From positions 868,001-932,000 of the forward strand of contig JARWMV010000235.1 in assembly GCA_030998015.1 (NCBI GenBank): 64,000 nucleotides of DNA, read 5' to 3'. Each line of letters opens with the position of its first letter. Position 1 is the first letter of the stretch. Shown in pieces: positions 12,475-24,279 of the stretch. Source of the stretch: Ceratorhiza oryzae-sativae (Eukaryota; Basidiomycota; Agaricomycetes; Cantharellales; Ceratobasidiaceae). A program made the translations under genes and the position numbers. The notes below the pieces were generated by a model. The model had not been told where the DNA came from, searched no databases, and saw nothing but the letters and a program-made list of their open reading frames with translations.

Positions 12475-13955
12475 ATGAGGCTCAAGTTCCACAGGAACAA
12501 ACTTTTCAAAACCAAACTCATTGACCGAGATGCAGGTGTATTGGAGGATCCTACGGATTCAGTGGATGCTAGCTTGGTCCGACCGCAGCAACCCATGCAT
12601 CGTATATTCCTTAACTCTGATATCCTTATCCTCATATGTGCTCTCCTGATGCAACAAGGGATCGCTTGTCCTTGTACGCAACGTCCCGGTGGTGCAATCA
12701 TGTGCTCAAGAGTGCGGTTTGCGCACACACTACGTTGCGACCAGATGGCCCTGCGTTCAACCTTCTCCGCTCGCTTGTTCGAGAACCGGCTCGGTGTGGG
12801 GGTATAGTCTACCTGGATATATTGCCTTCACTTGGAGGCGAACTTTACATTCCAGGCAGGGACGACGTTTCGGAATTGTGGCGCCAACGACAGGAGTTTG
12901 TCGAGGGCATACGCACTGTGCTCGAGCGAGCCTCGAATTTGAAGCACCTGACCCTCGAGTTTGAGTACGGTGGGCAATACCTCAACCACTGCTTATCCCT
13001 CGGAGCGGATAAGTTTCCGTTCAAACTCGTATCGTGCAAACTTGTTGGCCCAGTCCTGACCGGCTCGGAATTTATCGACTCGCAATCTGAAATGACACGT
13101 CTAGTCTTGTCCGAAAACAGCGAACAGCATCCTGCTCAGCTGCCTGATTGGGCCCAGGGTTTCACGCACTCGAACAAGCTTCAGTCTTTGTGGGCCACCT
13201 CAGCCTGGGCACGCACACTTCTGGTCCGCTCTCCCGTGCGGATGTTTGGTTTCATCCGTGACTCGCGCAGGTCTGCGCAAGAATGGGGCTGGAGCGAGGA
13301 CATCTTTATGTTCAACCGAATGACCGAGAGGTTTGCTGGGATGGGCGGCCACCCAACCGTCAAGTGTCTAGCTTTGCCAGCTCGCGGGTTTTACTATGAA
13401 ACTCCTTTGATTGAGCTAAGGACTGTCTCGGATGGCTTTCCGAATGTTGAAAGGCTTGCGATAGCTTTGGACACCGGCTCTCCTGTGCGTATGCATTACA
13501 TTTTGTTGCTGCCGAATTCTTTAACATGAAACTCCTAGGCCCTTGCAATTACAGTTAGTAGCATGGTTGCTTATGTGCGATCTCAAATCGAATATGCAAA
13601 CCGTCTGGGACCCATATTTCAGTCCGTTCGCGAGTTCTGCTTGCTATCGCCCAGGACATGGCACCAAGATCAGTGTGATGACACCCTTCCGCATCCTTTA
13701 CACCCATCGAACTTAGATGATCAAGATTTTGATTTCCCAGTGGAATTACACAAGCTCATGCCCCAGCTCGTTCATGTTGATACAATTGATAGGTGTTATT
13801 CGCGAGTGGGCGCTGGCCCGAGTGAATATGATCCAACGCAAGTATTTGGATCCAATATTGGTGAGGGGGGGCAGGCCGCAGGCGTTCCAGCGCTTGAAGG
13901 CCCATGGCTTCGACGACCGAGAAGTGAGTGTTGCTTATCTAGGGACTGGGATTAA
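12475..13955 (+). pseudogene. F-box-like protein gene with a frameshift
   Basis: The 5' reading frame from ATG 12475 encodes an F-box-like start (HRIFLNSDILILICALL). The rest of the motif (SPDATRDRLSLYATSRWCN) lies in a different frame that begins at once, near 12637, with no room for an intron. The second frame then runs to about 13481, where a GTGCGT donor and a CTCCTAG acceptor near 13538 join it in frame to a 3' exon ending at 13955. That exon also changes coding character near 13789, where another frame looks more protein-like. The long body after the F-box, with leucine-rich segments and many aromatic residues, fits the large F-box/LRR-like families expanded in agaricomycetes, substrate adaptors of SCF ubiquitin ligases by family knowledge. 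The single-base slip suggests a decayed gene, though an assembly error is possible. Confidence 0.5.
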
Positions 13956-14196
13956 TTCTAGGGTTATCTGCATAGTTATATTTTCGAGCCTACTCTCTTC
14001 TCCGTATATCTGTATAATTGGACTTGCTATGTAGATGCTGTATTTATAAAGTTGCAAGGCGTCCATGATCAAATTGCTTTCCTTGAATGACTAAGTCTCA
14101 AGTCCGATGACAAGCGAACGACGATATGGTGCTCCAAGCGCGAGCGACTTACGGACTTCCTCCACCCAACTAGATCTAAAACCTAAATAATAGAAC

Positions 14197-15359
14197 ATGT
14201 CTGCGCATGAATCACTATCCCAAGCCGCTGCCGCCGCCACATCTATCTCTGACACACCTATAGGCCGTCGTTTGAAAAATGTCAAGCACATCATCCTCAT
14301 TCTGTCGGGCAAAGGCGGTGTCGGGAAATCTTCAGTCTCGACCCAACTTGCACTTTCACTCTACGCTTCGGCACCGACTGCCCGGGTTGGAATTCTTGAT
14401 GTCGATTTGACGGGTCCGAGTATCCCTCGTATGCTTGGTGTAGATGGACGGCCTGTGCACCAGAGTACAGACGGATGGGTGCCTGTGTATGCCGATTGGT
14501 CTCTTGGAATCGGGAAAGGCCAGGAGCAAGGAGCAAGGCTGCTCTGTATGAGCGTTGGCTTCTTGCTCAAGAACAGAGGTGACTCGGTCGTTTGGCGCGG
14601 TCCGAAGAAGAATGCGATGATTCGCCAGTTCTTGAGTGATGTAAGGTGGGGAGATTTGGATTATCTGGTGGTTGATACGCCTCCTGGTGAGCCTATTGCC
14701 TTGTGATTATCTATGACCCAGCTAATACCTGGAGATCCAAAGGGACGTCGGATGAGCATCTATCGTTGATGGAACACCTCGCGCCTGTACATGATCGCTT
14801 GTCTGCCGTCGTGGTGACTACGCCTCAGGCTGTTGCATTGGCGGATGCGGTCAAGGGTATCTCGTTTACGCGGACTGTTAATTTGCCTGTGCTGGGAATT
14901 ATTGAGAATATGAGTGGGTACGCATGCCCATGTTGCGGAGAGGTGAGCGCATTATGCGCCGCGTTTACGTTAATTTAACCAACTTGTTCCCCACGCATCT
15001 AGGTTACAAATGTATTCTCTAAGGGAGGCGGAAAGTCGATGGCTGAGCGCGAAAATGTTCATTTCCTGGGTAGCCTTCCTATCGATACCCAGCTCGTTGA
15101 GCTCCTTGATTCTGCCCAACCCACTTCGTCTCAACTTCAACCAATACAGAATGGCGCCCCTACTCCTACCCCACCATCTGAAGCGACCGACCTTTCTCCC
15201 GTGACTCAACTCAATACTCTTTCTGGAATGCAGAGCAGCGCTGCTTCCATTCCCACAAGTCCTGAGCGGACGTTCGAGGTTCTGAACAGATACCAGCAGA
15301 CCCCAACTTGGGGATTGTTCAAGCCCATGGCAGAGTATATTATTGAACAGTTGGGGTAG
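14197..15359 (+). CDS. CFD1: Cytosolic Fe-S cluster assembly factor CFD1 (NUBP2 type)
   Basis: Exons 14197-14686, 14743-14942 and 15003-15359 close to 348 residues. The deviant Walker [10 protein letters not shown] appears near residue 38. It is followed by [16 protein letters not shown], the VVDTPPGTSDEH switch across the first intron, and the C-terminal CPCCGE with the CX2C pair that holds a bridging Fe-S cluster. These are hallmarks of the Mrp/Nbp35 P-loop ATPases. The lack of an N-terminal four-cysteine ferredoxin-like motif points to CFD1 rather than NBP35. By family knowledge it forms a scaffold with NBP35 that builds 4Fe-4S clusters for cytosolic and nuclear proteins. Unusual here: about 50 Ser/Thr/Pro-rich residues inserted after [10 protein letters not shown], making it longer than the roughly 290-residue yeast protein. 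Confidence 0.95.
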
Positions 15360-15536
15360 GGACACTCTTCGTTCGTGTGCTACCCTCCTCAGCTCCTGGA
15401 ATACGTTGTCATGAACACTGCTCAATAAACTCGTGATAGTCTATAAAGTCAAATATAATAAATTAACGCAAAGCAGCTGGCGGGTCAGGTGACCGTCGCG
15501 TACACACAACTCGCTTCTACCACACACGGACACCCA

Positions 15537-18500
15537 ATGCCGCGTGAAGTGTTTCTCGCACCGGGCGGCTCGCCCTTCGTTCAGAGCACCACCACACCCA
15601 ACGAAGAAGTTGATGCCTCTCTCCCTGATATGTCGTCCGTTACTTTTGTGCAAGCACCCATCCAGAAGATCTCAACTCTTCACGCGCTCTGGCTGGTCTA
15701 GAGGATATCAGCGCCGATATGGCAGAGGATGAGAGTCCCATGAGGTTTCGTTCGAGTGTGTCGGACGAGCTGCTAATGGGTATTAAAGGCGGGGAGTTCC
15801 TGGCCGATGATAGTGCGATGGGGTTCGACACATCGCTGACCGCTAAACCATTCGAATCTCGTTCGAAACTCATGGAGTCTACGAGCATACCTCCTTCTGT
15901 GTCCGAGGAACCAGAGGAGGAGAAACCTAAACGAAAGAAGTCGAGTGAGTCGTTTTGCTTAGTTCGGAAATCCGAGCTGCTTTGAGCTAACATCGCACGA
16001 TAGCTCGTTCGCGCTCTAAGTCCCCTTCGAAGAAGTATTCAGGTTGCGCCTATTGCTGACACTGCGATCCTATTTCCCAGTGAGCCTATTGAAACCACGA
16101 CGGCGGGTCTGGTACCTGGTGAGCTTAGGTATCCATTTTGCCTGCTCCTCACCTACTCATCAGCACGCTACACATAGAGCCTCAACCGGAAGCGGACGTC
16201 AAGCCTCGACGCACAAGTCCCCGCAAGGCTCGTTCTACCCGTCCACCATCTACAGCTGAGGCTCTTCCTCCATCCTCCATTACACCGTCGAATTCATCCT
16301 CGAATCCGTTCTCAACCCCACCAGTTGCGGATTCCACGCCTACCTCTGTCTTTGAACATATACCGATTGACGACCAAGCGCCTCCAACAGCCAAGACAAA
16401 GCGTACCTCGCGGGCAACAGGGCGATCTAAATCCAAGAATCGATCAAAAACCGCGCCGGCCGAGGTTGACGAAGAGCATCAGGCTGAGACTGCATCGTCT
16501 ATGCACGCAGACAACCCTGGCACCTCTGTCGATCAGCGTATGTCACCTCCAGCTGAAGCTAGCCAACCCCCTACTTTCGCCAACCAGTACCTCGATATCG
16601 CGAACAAGCAAACGCCTGTGCATGTCCGTGCTCAGTCTCCCTCTGCCTCTGTACCCTTCGAGTTTCATACGCAAGTATCGGCTGATAGCCGAAACCAGGG
16701 CTTAACACCACTGGTTCCTTCTGATGAGCTTGCCCCCGAGACATCTACCCTCGACACTCCTACGCCAAGGGAGCCAACGAAAGACGAGGAAGACGAAGCT
16801 GTTGCTAGTGCGCTCCGAATCCTTAGACGAGACTCTGCCATATTTCCTCGCCTTCGACAATCGATTGCTCCTATCCCTGTTCCAGAACCAGAGTCGGTAC
16901 CAATTCAGGAGGAGACGACCCCCGCTCAGGAAGTTATTCAGAAAGAGCCAGTTCATAAACGTACGCGCGTGGGCCGGGCATCTCGTGCCCGGGGTGGAGC
17001 TAGTGTTTCCGGCGGAGCAGGATGGACCAGGTTTTGGAAGAAACTCAAAAGGAAGAAGAGGCGGCTCCTGGAGTAGATGTCGATGCCGCTGTCGAGCCCG
17101 AAGGGGAAACCAATGAACCCGAACCTGAATTGAATGAAGATATTGCTGTTCCCGTCAATTTTGGCTCACGGACCCCTTCACCTGTCCCCGCCCAGACTTC
17201 TGTCGAACCCTCTCAGCCAGAGCTAGAACCGAAGGCTACTCGAAATGTCATCCAAGACACCAAGCCTACCCGTGCGCCGCGAACCCGGGCTTCCACCGCC
17301 GCAGAGTCTTCCCTGCCCCCATTTGGGACTAAGACAAGGGTTACACGAGCATCTCTACCGGCGCAGGCAGCTCACGCTACGCGTACATTCAGGTCTGAAG
17401 GACGCCCTACTGTGGTCGCTGGTACTCGGAGCAGCAAGCCAAAGCAGCCCGAATTGGCTGAACAGAAGGAAGACGAGGAACAAAATGTGGAAGAAACGCT
17501 TGAGCAGGCATCGAGCGTGAACGTTTCAGCCGCCACTCCTGAGCGTCAACCGCCTGTGATGGAGACCACTCAACCTGCTATCATCCCAGAGCCAGCCGAG
17601 CTTCCAGAGACCACCCACACTACAGAGCCCCTACACGAGACGAGCCCCGAGCCCGAGCCCGAGGTCGAGCAAGCACAGGAGGTACAAGATCTAGCGGAAA
17701 CTTCAACTACCCCTACCCCCGCCTCGACTAAACCCACGGCACAACGAAATGCTCTAGGTGTAGTCAGCAAGGGCGTACCTCAGCGGGGTCTCTCCTCAAT
17801 ATCCCAGAAACCTCCATCGAAATCTGGGACCCGTGCCCCTTCTGGCCAGAGGTCCACCTCGGCAACACAGAAACCGCCTTCAAAGACAGCAGCTGTGCCT
17901 GCCCCGCGAGCAACTACCACAATTGCGCGAAAACCGAGCCCAGCGACTCAAAAGCCGGCATCAACTTCCAGGCCAGCTCGGACTACTGTTCCCCAAGAGC
18001 CCAAGGTCGGTCCGGCTACTAACAAAGCCAAGACTCGCCCAACAAGAACTCTTCCGAAACGTGCTTCCGCGGGCTCGAAGGAGCAGGCCTCTGTCGAGAC
18101 CGTCCACGAGGAAGTAGCCGCACAAGCCGACAACACCGTAGACAAAGCCAAGGACCAAGTGATGTGAGTAAAACCCAACTCTAGATGCTTGATATTTTGT
18201 TCATCGATGTTCTGGCGAAAGGGAGGAGATAGTTAAAGAAGCGAGCCCAGAGCCTATCAAAGCAGGTCCTTTCGAGCATAAGCGACCCGCTTTCCAGCCC
18301 ATCCTTGCCCGCCGCGACTCCTCCAGTGATTTATCGTCCATCTCGGATACCTCTCCTCCCAGGCCAAACAAGCGGCGAGCCTCCCCAGGAGTCGAGCCCG
18401 AGCAACCCGCTCTTGATTCTCCTAGCAAACGTGTACGGTTCAGCGCCGACCTTGAAGCAGGTCCGACCCCTAGCGCTGGCCCCAGCCAAGCAAAGCCGAA

Positions 18501-19237
18501 ACCGAGCATCAAGCCATTCACGAAGCCCAACTTCCAGCTGAAAGCTAGTCGTCCAAAACCTAAACCGAAGCGAACCTTGACCCGGAATGCTGCCACGCCA
18601 TCTTATGCCGCACCTCTGAAGCGAAACATAGTGGACAACCTAGAAGCTGAAACTCCAGAGTCGGAACGCGCGCCGTTGTCTGAATCCCATGTACGTTTTC
18701 ATTGCACCCAAGCAAGCTCGCTGATTAAGCCAAGATGCTCAGACCAACACACGCTCCGCTACCAACAAATTGAAACCCACAGTGCCAGTCGAGTTCACAT
18801 TCCGCTCTGAGCTGCGAATGAAACCCCCCGTCGAGACTCCGCTTCCCAACACTATCCCGGTCGCGTTGCCCATGCCAGACTTCGCCGCCGCGCACGCTGC
18901 CGCCGAGGCTGCCAACCTCGCACGACGCGAGCGTGCGCAAGCTGCTTTCCTCGCAGCTCAAGCGGAACTCGAATCCTTCCGTGCATCCAAACACGAGATT
19001 GGGAGTGAAACGGCCCGGCGCGCAGCGGAACGTGCGGTCTTCGATGCAGCAATGAAAGTGAAAGAAGCCGAGGCAGAACGGGTGCGGGTCGAAGAGAAGA
19101 GGCTCGCGGATGAGAGGGAGGCAGCTGAGATCAAAGAGCTGAGGAAAAGGATGGTTCCGAAAGCGAATCCCGTGCCCGAGTGGTATAAGCATGTTGCTCG
19201 AAACGAGAATGAGATTGAGGAAGGGGCTAAAGCGTGA
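15537..19237 (+). CDS. TPX2 C-terminal-domain spindle/microtubule protein
   Basis: A phase-consistent model uses exons 15537-15543 (7 bases, tentative), 15666-15944, 16004-16034, 16081-16118, 16178-16968, 17031-18163, 18222-18690 and 18743-19237, about 1080 residues. The 5' end is the least certain; translation could also start at ATG 15719. The long middle is Pro/Thr/Glu/Lys-rich and disordered. The last exon carries a conserved block: PVEFTFRSELRMK, then a charged helical stretch of about 90 residues (RRERAQAAFLAAQAELESF), then ELRKRMVPKANPVPEWYK. That ending is the signature of the TPX2 C-terminal domain, which binds microtubules and supports spindle assembly with Aurora kinase in animals and plants. 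The acidic N-terminus and basic SR/K clusters also suit such proteins. Its exact fungal role is inferred only from the domain. Confidence 0.8.
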
Positions 19238-19406
19238 AATGAGTCGCTCTAGCTTAGCTTTCATAATTATATAGTTTTTTATGCTCAGATATTAGATTGC
19301 CATGAATATAACAGCTTGACGTCTTATGACCACGCAGCCCAGATATTTAGCATGCAAACTTGCTTGAATGAAGGATCATAATACTTGATTTTGTACTCCC
19401 AGGTAA

Positions 19407-19507
19407 GTCGGTATAGCAAAGTGGTTACTGCGTTTGACTTGAACGCTGCCTCGCAGTGAGATATCAAATTCCCATCGGGAGCGTAGGTTCGAACCCTACT
19501 GCCGACG
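19407..19507 (+). tRNA. tRNA-Ser (anticodon UGA) with intron
   Basis: Acceptor strands GTCGGTA (19407-19413) and TGCCGAC (to 19506) pair, with one G-U, followed by discriminator G. The D arm has a GCA/TGC stem. The anticodon stem TTTGA/TCAAA encloses a loop with anticodon TGA and an intron of about 19 bases after position 37. The long variable arm (CCC ATC GGG) marks a type II tRNA, and the T arm is GTAGG TTCGAAC CCTAC. A TTTT run directly after 19507 can serve as Pol III terminator. Type II plus TGA anticodon means serine. Confidence 0.93.
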
Positions 19508-19583
19508 TTTTGCTACTTGACCTAGCCTGTCCAGAACAGGGCGAATGGCCAAACTTTATTCGGTAGCCACAAATCCTATTACA

Positions 19584-22500
19584 TTATTCCCCAAGCACAC
19601 TTCGCAGTCTATCCTTTACATCAACCTCATTTGGCGTTGCCATCTTCCATCTCATAAACCTTTGGCATATGCCAGCGTCTGCTTTGAAACATTTGGCGTC
19701 GTCTTCCGTCATCTCTTCGTCCAGAAGTAGCCCGATTTCGTCACGCCTTAAGACGTCACTATTATCATAGTTCGAGAGCGATTATAGACGCCGCCAACAT
19801 GGAAGCCTACCTTATGAAACGTGCGCGCTCTACGGTCTTGGATTCCTGGAATCTACCATCAAGTGCTGTTTGTGACTTGAACGGAAGTAACCTACGAGGC
19901 CGTACGATCGCGCGCATTCTGCAGCATAAGATTCCAAACATAGACCCGGGGTGACCCTAATAACCACGTAAATATATTTCCGAGGTCTATAAATAACTCA
20001 CTTGTACAAATAGGTAACCTGAGTTGAAAGTTCTGCATCGCTAGCATCCCGTTCGCGCCAATTCTGAGCAAGTAGGATGTTCATATATGCATATGAAATC
20101 GGAAGACTAGGGGGTATTAGCCCCCTCGTAAAGAGCTCGTGGAAATGTGTTGACGCAAGAACTTTGGGACATTCGTTTCCACGTCGAAGCAGAGAGAAAA
20201 TTACTCCAGCAAACAGTCCAGCTCCATCTGAAATGGTTAGCTCAGGCCACTGGTATTATTTCGGCCTCACCAGTTGATAATGAGCCTTTGCCAAACTTAT
20301 GCCGGTTGTCAGCAGGTGAAACATCAGGGTAGTCAAACACACCTCGTCCATAACGATGAGACTCCGTGACGTGGAGTTTCGTAAGGCTAAGGATACTTGA
20401 GACAGGTCGATCATAAACGAGGATTGAAGCTGTCAGGTTTTTGTCAAACCACTTGGGGTATCACAATCGTACAATTAGAACCCTACCTTGGAAATCCCTT
20501 CTTGTGTTTGTACCCTCGTAAAAACTCATCAAAAGCACGTTTAGCTCAGGTTTATTTGTTTGGACGGTAACCTACTTTTGTCTATTATGCCTAAGCGGGC
20601 CGATTTCGCGGGAACAAAGCTTCATGCCCGTCACAATACAGTAGCGCGGTAGGTAGAGTAACCTCACCATCCGATCTGCCGTCATACAATTAGAATGAGT
20701 ATCCAACTGACTAGCTAGAGTGTTACCAACCTGAGCCATGAAAGGAATCAAAGCGTTCTGCTTAAGATATACACTCTGTCCGATTCCAAATGAGTAAGTT
20801 TTGGTAGTTCGACTCAGACATCAGTAGCATGCCTTGCCACCTAGAAACCTATTCTCAGCTTCGACTCGAAAAATTATCCAACCTACTTACACGCATTCGC
20901 GCCCGTCACTATCATGATGCTCTTCCCTTCATCGTTGGGTTGAATATCCACCCCGACCCCTCGACCCCCACAAAGGCGAATATCGTTAGAGATGAACGTA
21001 GAGACCTGGAGAGCCTGTAAGGGGTGACTAAAAATGTCAAATCAGCCCGAAAGTCAAATTATCACTGGGACTGCCACTTACTATCCTCCCTCAATCTCAA
21101 TCACATTTTCCTCCGTCATCTCCGGTTTAACCCATTCGTTTTGGCGAGACGACAACGCCAAGGACAGCAAACTGGGGTACAAGTCGGCGAACATTTAATG
21201 GTTGGACTATTTGATTGGAAGCTTACCAGTCGACCTCGGCTGCGATTTCGCATACGTTGATGATTGCTTTATCATACTGAAGTACGCGCGCCAATGCATT
21301 TTCCATAATTTCAATTTCTCTGCAAGGAACAGACATAGGATGTAGTGTGGTTGTGCAGGACCTGGCCTCACCTTACCGATCTATGTCTGTATTAGCTAGA
21401 CGTAACTAACGATGTCGTCATAAAACAAACATACCGACTATGTACGAATGTATATCTCCTATGTGTATATCTAAATCTATCTCACGAGTGGTTACTTTGT
21501 GTTGGAGGGAAGGAATGCCAATAGCCACCTCGCATTTTTGATGATTTGTAGAAAACATTGTTGCTAATGCTTCAATTGGTTCTTGTACCCCAATGCCAAC
21601 AAGATAGCTGTGCTCACTCGGTTTTCCACTGAGGCCACCAATACAGATACAACGCTCCATGTTGTGGCCATGTAGATCGCAAAGCGGCTCACCTGATGCG
21701 CCCAATCCGGTATTTGCTCAAAATCTCTTTGGGTCGTCCATTCAGGCCGCCTTGGTATACGAATTACAAACCCTATCGAATGGGTCAGCCTCATCTAACT
21801 TGAGTGGGTATATGCTCACCAATCTGTGGAAAATACAGTACTTGGAGCTCAGCTGCAAACTCTCTTGGGATCGATTGGCCAGTTTCTCGGGCTACTCGAA
21901 CCTGAATGAAATGGCCCGTTAATCTCGTAGACCCTCGGCAAAAATGGGATCAGAAGGCTACCAATAAATCATCTAGCCCGTTGTAGGTTCGTTTCTTTTT
22001 GTCCAAATCCTCGTCAATGCCGGGATTCACGCAAATCGTCTTTGTATTTTGAGACTCCTCCCAATCAATCTGACCCCGATAGGTTCAGTGCAAAACTCAC
22101 GGGAGCAAGCTATTGTTACGCACGATTGAGTTGATCAGGAGCCCGGTGTCTTCTGAGCTCACGCCGTCGATCGCCGTCGAAAACTAAAATGTCACTGAGC
22201 TATTAGCCGCAATTGCGTGGAGAACATGATAGAACTCGGTCACCTGTTCGAGGATCTCAACATTCTCACAGCCGATCAGCTCGTAGATTTTGTCTTTCAG
22301 CACCATCAAATGATAAGAGAACTGTTAAGGTGTCACCCCAAAATCCACGACGTCAAAGTGATTTGCTCACCCTGGCAATCGCTCGCCATTCGGGGAGTCT
22401 CCCACGCCCCGTTCTGAGTAGCGACATGGCTTTTGGCACCTGACAAAGTGCACGAAGACTAGAGCTGAGAGCGCTGGATGCAGCGATGTTTTCCGGAAGG

Positions 22501-23927
22501 TTGAAACACTCCAGCGCGGCATGCCGAGCCTCGATGATAGGTATTGATAGTGACGGTCGAAGGCACCACCGTCGAAGTAAATCTCGTCCAAGGCGCGTTG
22601 AGGTGTGATCGATGATTTCTGAGCAGGTCGTTCCGCAATTTCAACGACCGAAAGTGAATCCCACAAATAGTAACTCACGGAACAAAGAATGTCCCTCCTT
22701 CGTCTTGTCAGAGTGAAGTGAAGCATGGTTCTCGTCGTCAAAAATCTGCAACGATCTGTCAAGTAAAATAGCTCAGCTGCAAGAAACCGTGCGCTTGGTT
22801 TCTGCCTACGATAGAGCATCCGCATTTATTTGCATGACTTTGTCACTGCGCCGCAAACCAATCAGCTAGCATTCGCCAGGAGCTAAGGGCTACTCGCAGG
22901 GTCATAATCTCAATGCTGCTAATGTTCAAGACGCCCATATGATTTTGGGATTCATCGAGTTCTAGAGCAGCATGGACTCGTAGCAGCTGGTCAAGCAATG
23001 CAGCGACCGCGGCCATCTGTTGATATATCAATTAAGGCAAGTCACAAGCTAGATGCAAACACATACGCAAAGCGGGGTCTGGTTACCGCCAAAATTAAGT
23101 CGCCGGATTGCTGCCAGATTTCGTCGAGCCATTGGATCACCAGAGCCGCTGTTTCGAAAATCAACAAAATCGTTCACATTTTGAGGTGCGGCGGCAGATG
23201 CAAACGAATCCTCAAAACCCCACGTAGAAATTTGGGGAATTTCGGAGAATATGCGTAGTTGCTGAAGTTTATCTTGTCCTTTGTAGGCGATAAACTCGCG
23301 TTGCGGTCGTATGGTGCACTGACCACCACCAAGTTCCACTGGATTAAAATAGGTTAACATTCGACAACCGGGTAAAATGAAAGTATATACGAACTATAAT
23401 CTTGACAAAATAGTATCAACGACTCATCAGCTCGAGAGCTAATAAGGCACGTATCGGGGTTCGATTGCTCCAAAACTAATACGCATCAGCAACTCATGCC
23501 ACGAACCCAAGCCTATAGACTCACACATCTTGACCAAATCGAAATGGATGCCATCAGCCGTATCCTCTAGAAGATACAATGTTTCCGAGACCGGGTCATA
23601 ATAAGCTCCGCCGACTTGACCCCTGGGGAGAGTGGGTTGTTAGATCGAGGGTGCTATGGCTTGCTTGAACCCACTTGAAGCCAGCTACCGCAACGAAAAC
23701 CTAACAAATTTGCGCATACATGAGCTGCCGCGTAGCGTGGGAGCCAAGAGATAGATAAGTTGGCTTACTTTTGAGTCTCCAATGCCGTCGGACGAACTGT
23801 GCTGATTTGAACTAGGGCTAGACCGCGCCTCCTCAGTGGTCCATCTGACGCGTCCCCGAGCCTCGTAACCGTCGTCAGTGTCCCCGCCTTTCTCCGCATT
23901 TTGGTCTGCGCTAAATTGCCCCGACAT
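19584..23927 (-). CDS. MSH5: MSH5, meiotic MutS homologue (MutS-gamma subunit), 32 exons
   Basis: No long ORF marks this gene, yet 32 exons join in unbroken phase to 900 residues: 19584-19758, 19811-19845, 19896-19956, 20002-20227, 20271-20295, 20343-20429, 20487-20524, 20576-20619, 20668-20675, 20731-20775, 20833-20840, 20891-21027, 21082-21171, 21227-21319, 21377-21395, 21435-21476, 21529-21563, 21618-21628, 21693-21772, 21820-21901, 21962-22069, 22124-22183, 22244-22321, 22371-22618, 22679-22755, 22810-22845, 22898-23016, 23067-23338, 23395-23475, 23525-23622, 23675-23700, 23769-23927. Introns are 39-68 bases. MutS landmarks occur in order: GGAYYDPVSETLYLLEDTAD near the N-terminus, SLQIFDDENHASL, DHTSTRLGRDLLRRW, NPGIDEDLDKKKRTYNGLDD, MRDLDIHIGDIH, Walker A TGANACGKSVYLKQ, FVPAKSARLGIIDKIFTR, Walker B SLIVMDEFGKG, and STHFHELF. 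MSH5 pairs with MSH4 to stabilise crossover intermediates (family knowledge). Two introns start with GC (20832, 22897). Confidence 0.93.
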
Positions 23928-24279
23928 CTTGGTGTGTGAGGGAGCGGGGGCAGTTAGCGTCAGGTGGCGGAGCTTCCGTGGCGTTTCGGGTCCTTGCATC
24001 ACGGTCACGTGTGTCGGCGGATACAAGTCTCTCTGTCGCTGTGGTGAGCTGTCCAGAAACATCAGAGGCCCAGTTCAAGAGAGCAGTAATCCGCCACGGA
24101 GAGGGAAACCCGATCGATGTGCCTGGCCCAAGTCAGTGCGGCTCCGCTATAATCCGCAGAGCGCATTCCTCTAATCCGCTCACCGTGAGCTATAAAGTTC
24201 AGCGCAAAGGACAAGAATCGCCATCAAAGCTCTCAGCCTCCCAAGTCAGCCACTAGCATCGCATCAAATTCCAAGCACT
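23928..24279. promoter_or_regulatory. Divergent promoter interval, MSH5 / GST
   Basis: The start codons of MSH5 (23927, minus) and the GST (24280, plus) lie 352 bases apart and point away from each other, so this is their joint promoter region. A TATAAAG sequence near 24191-24197, about 85 bases before the GST ATG, is a candidate TATA element. No other motif is firm. Confidence 0.4.

Noticed and set aside
19584..23927. MSH5 first looked like a pseudogene with a broken Walker A (GQS) and damaged Walker B.
   Set aside because: Including the 8-base exons at 20833-20840 and 20668-20675 and a short intron before FGKG restores TGANACGKS and MDEFGKG with perfect phase, so the gene is intact.
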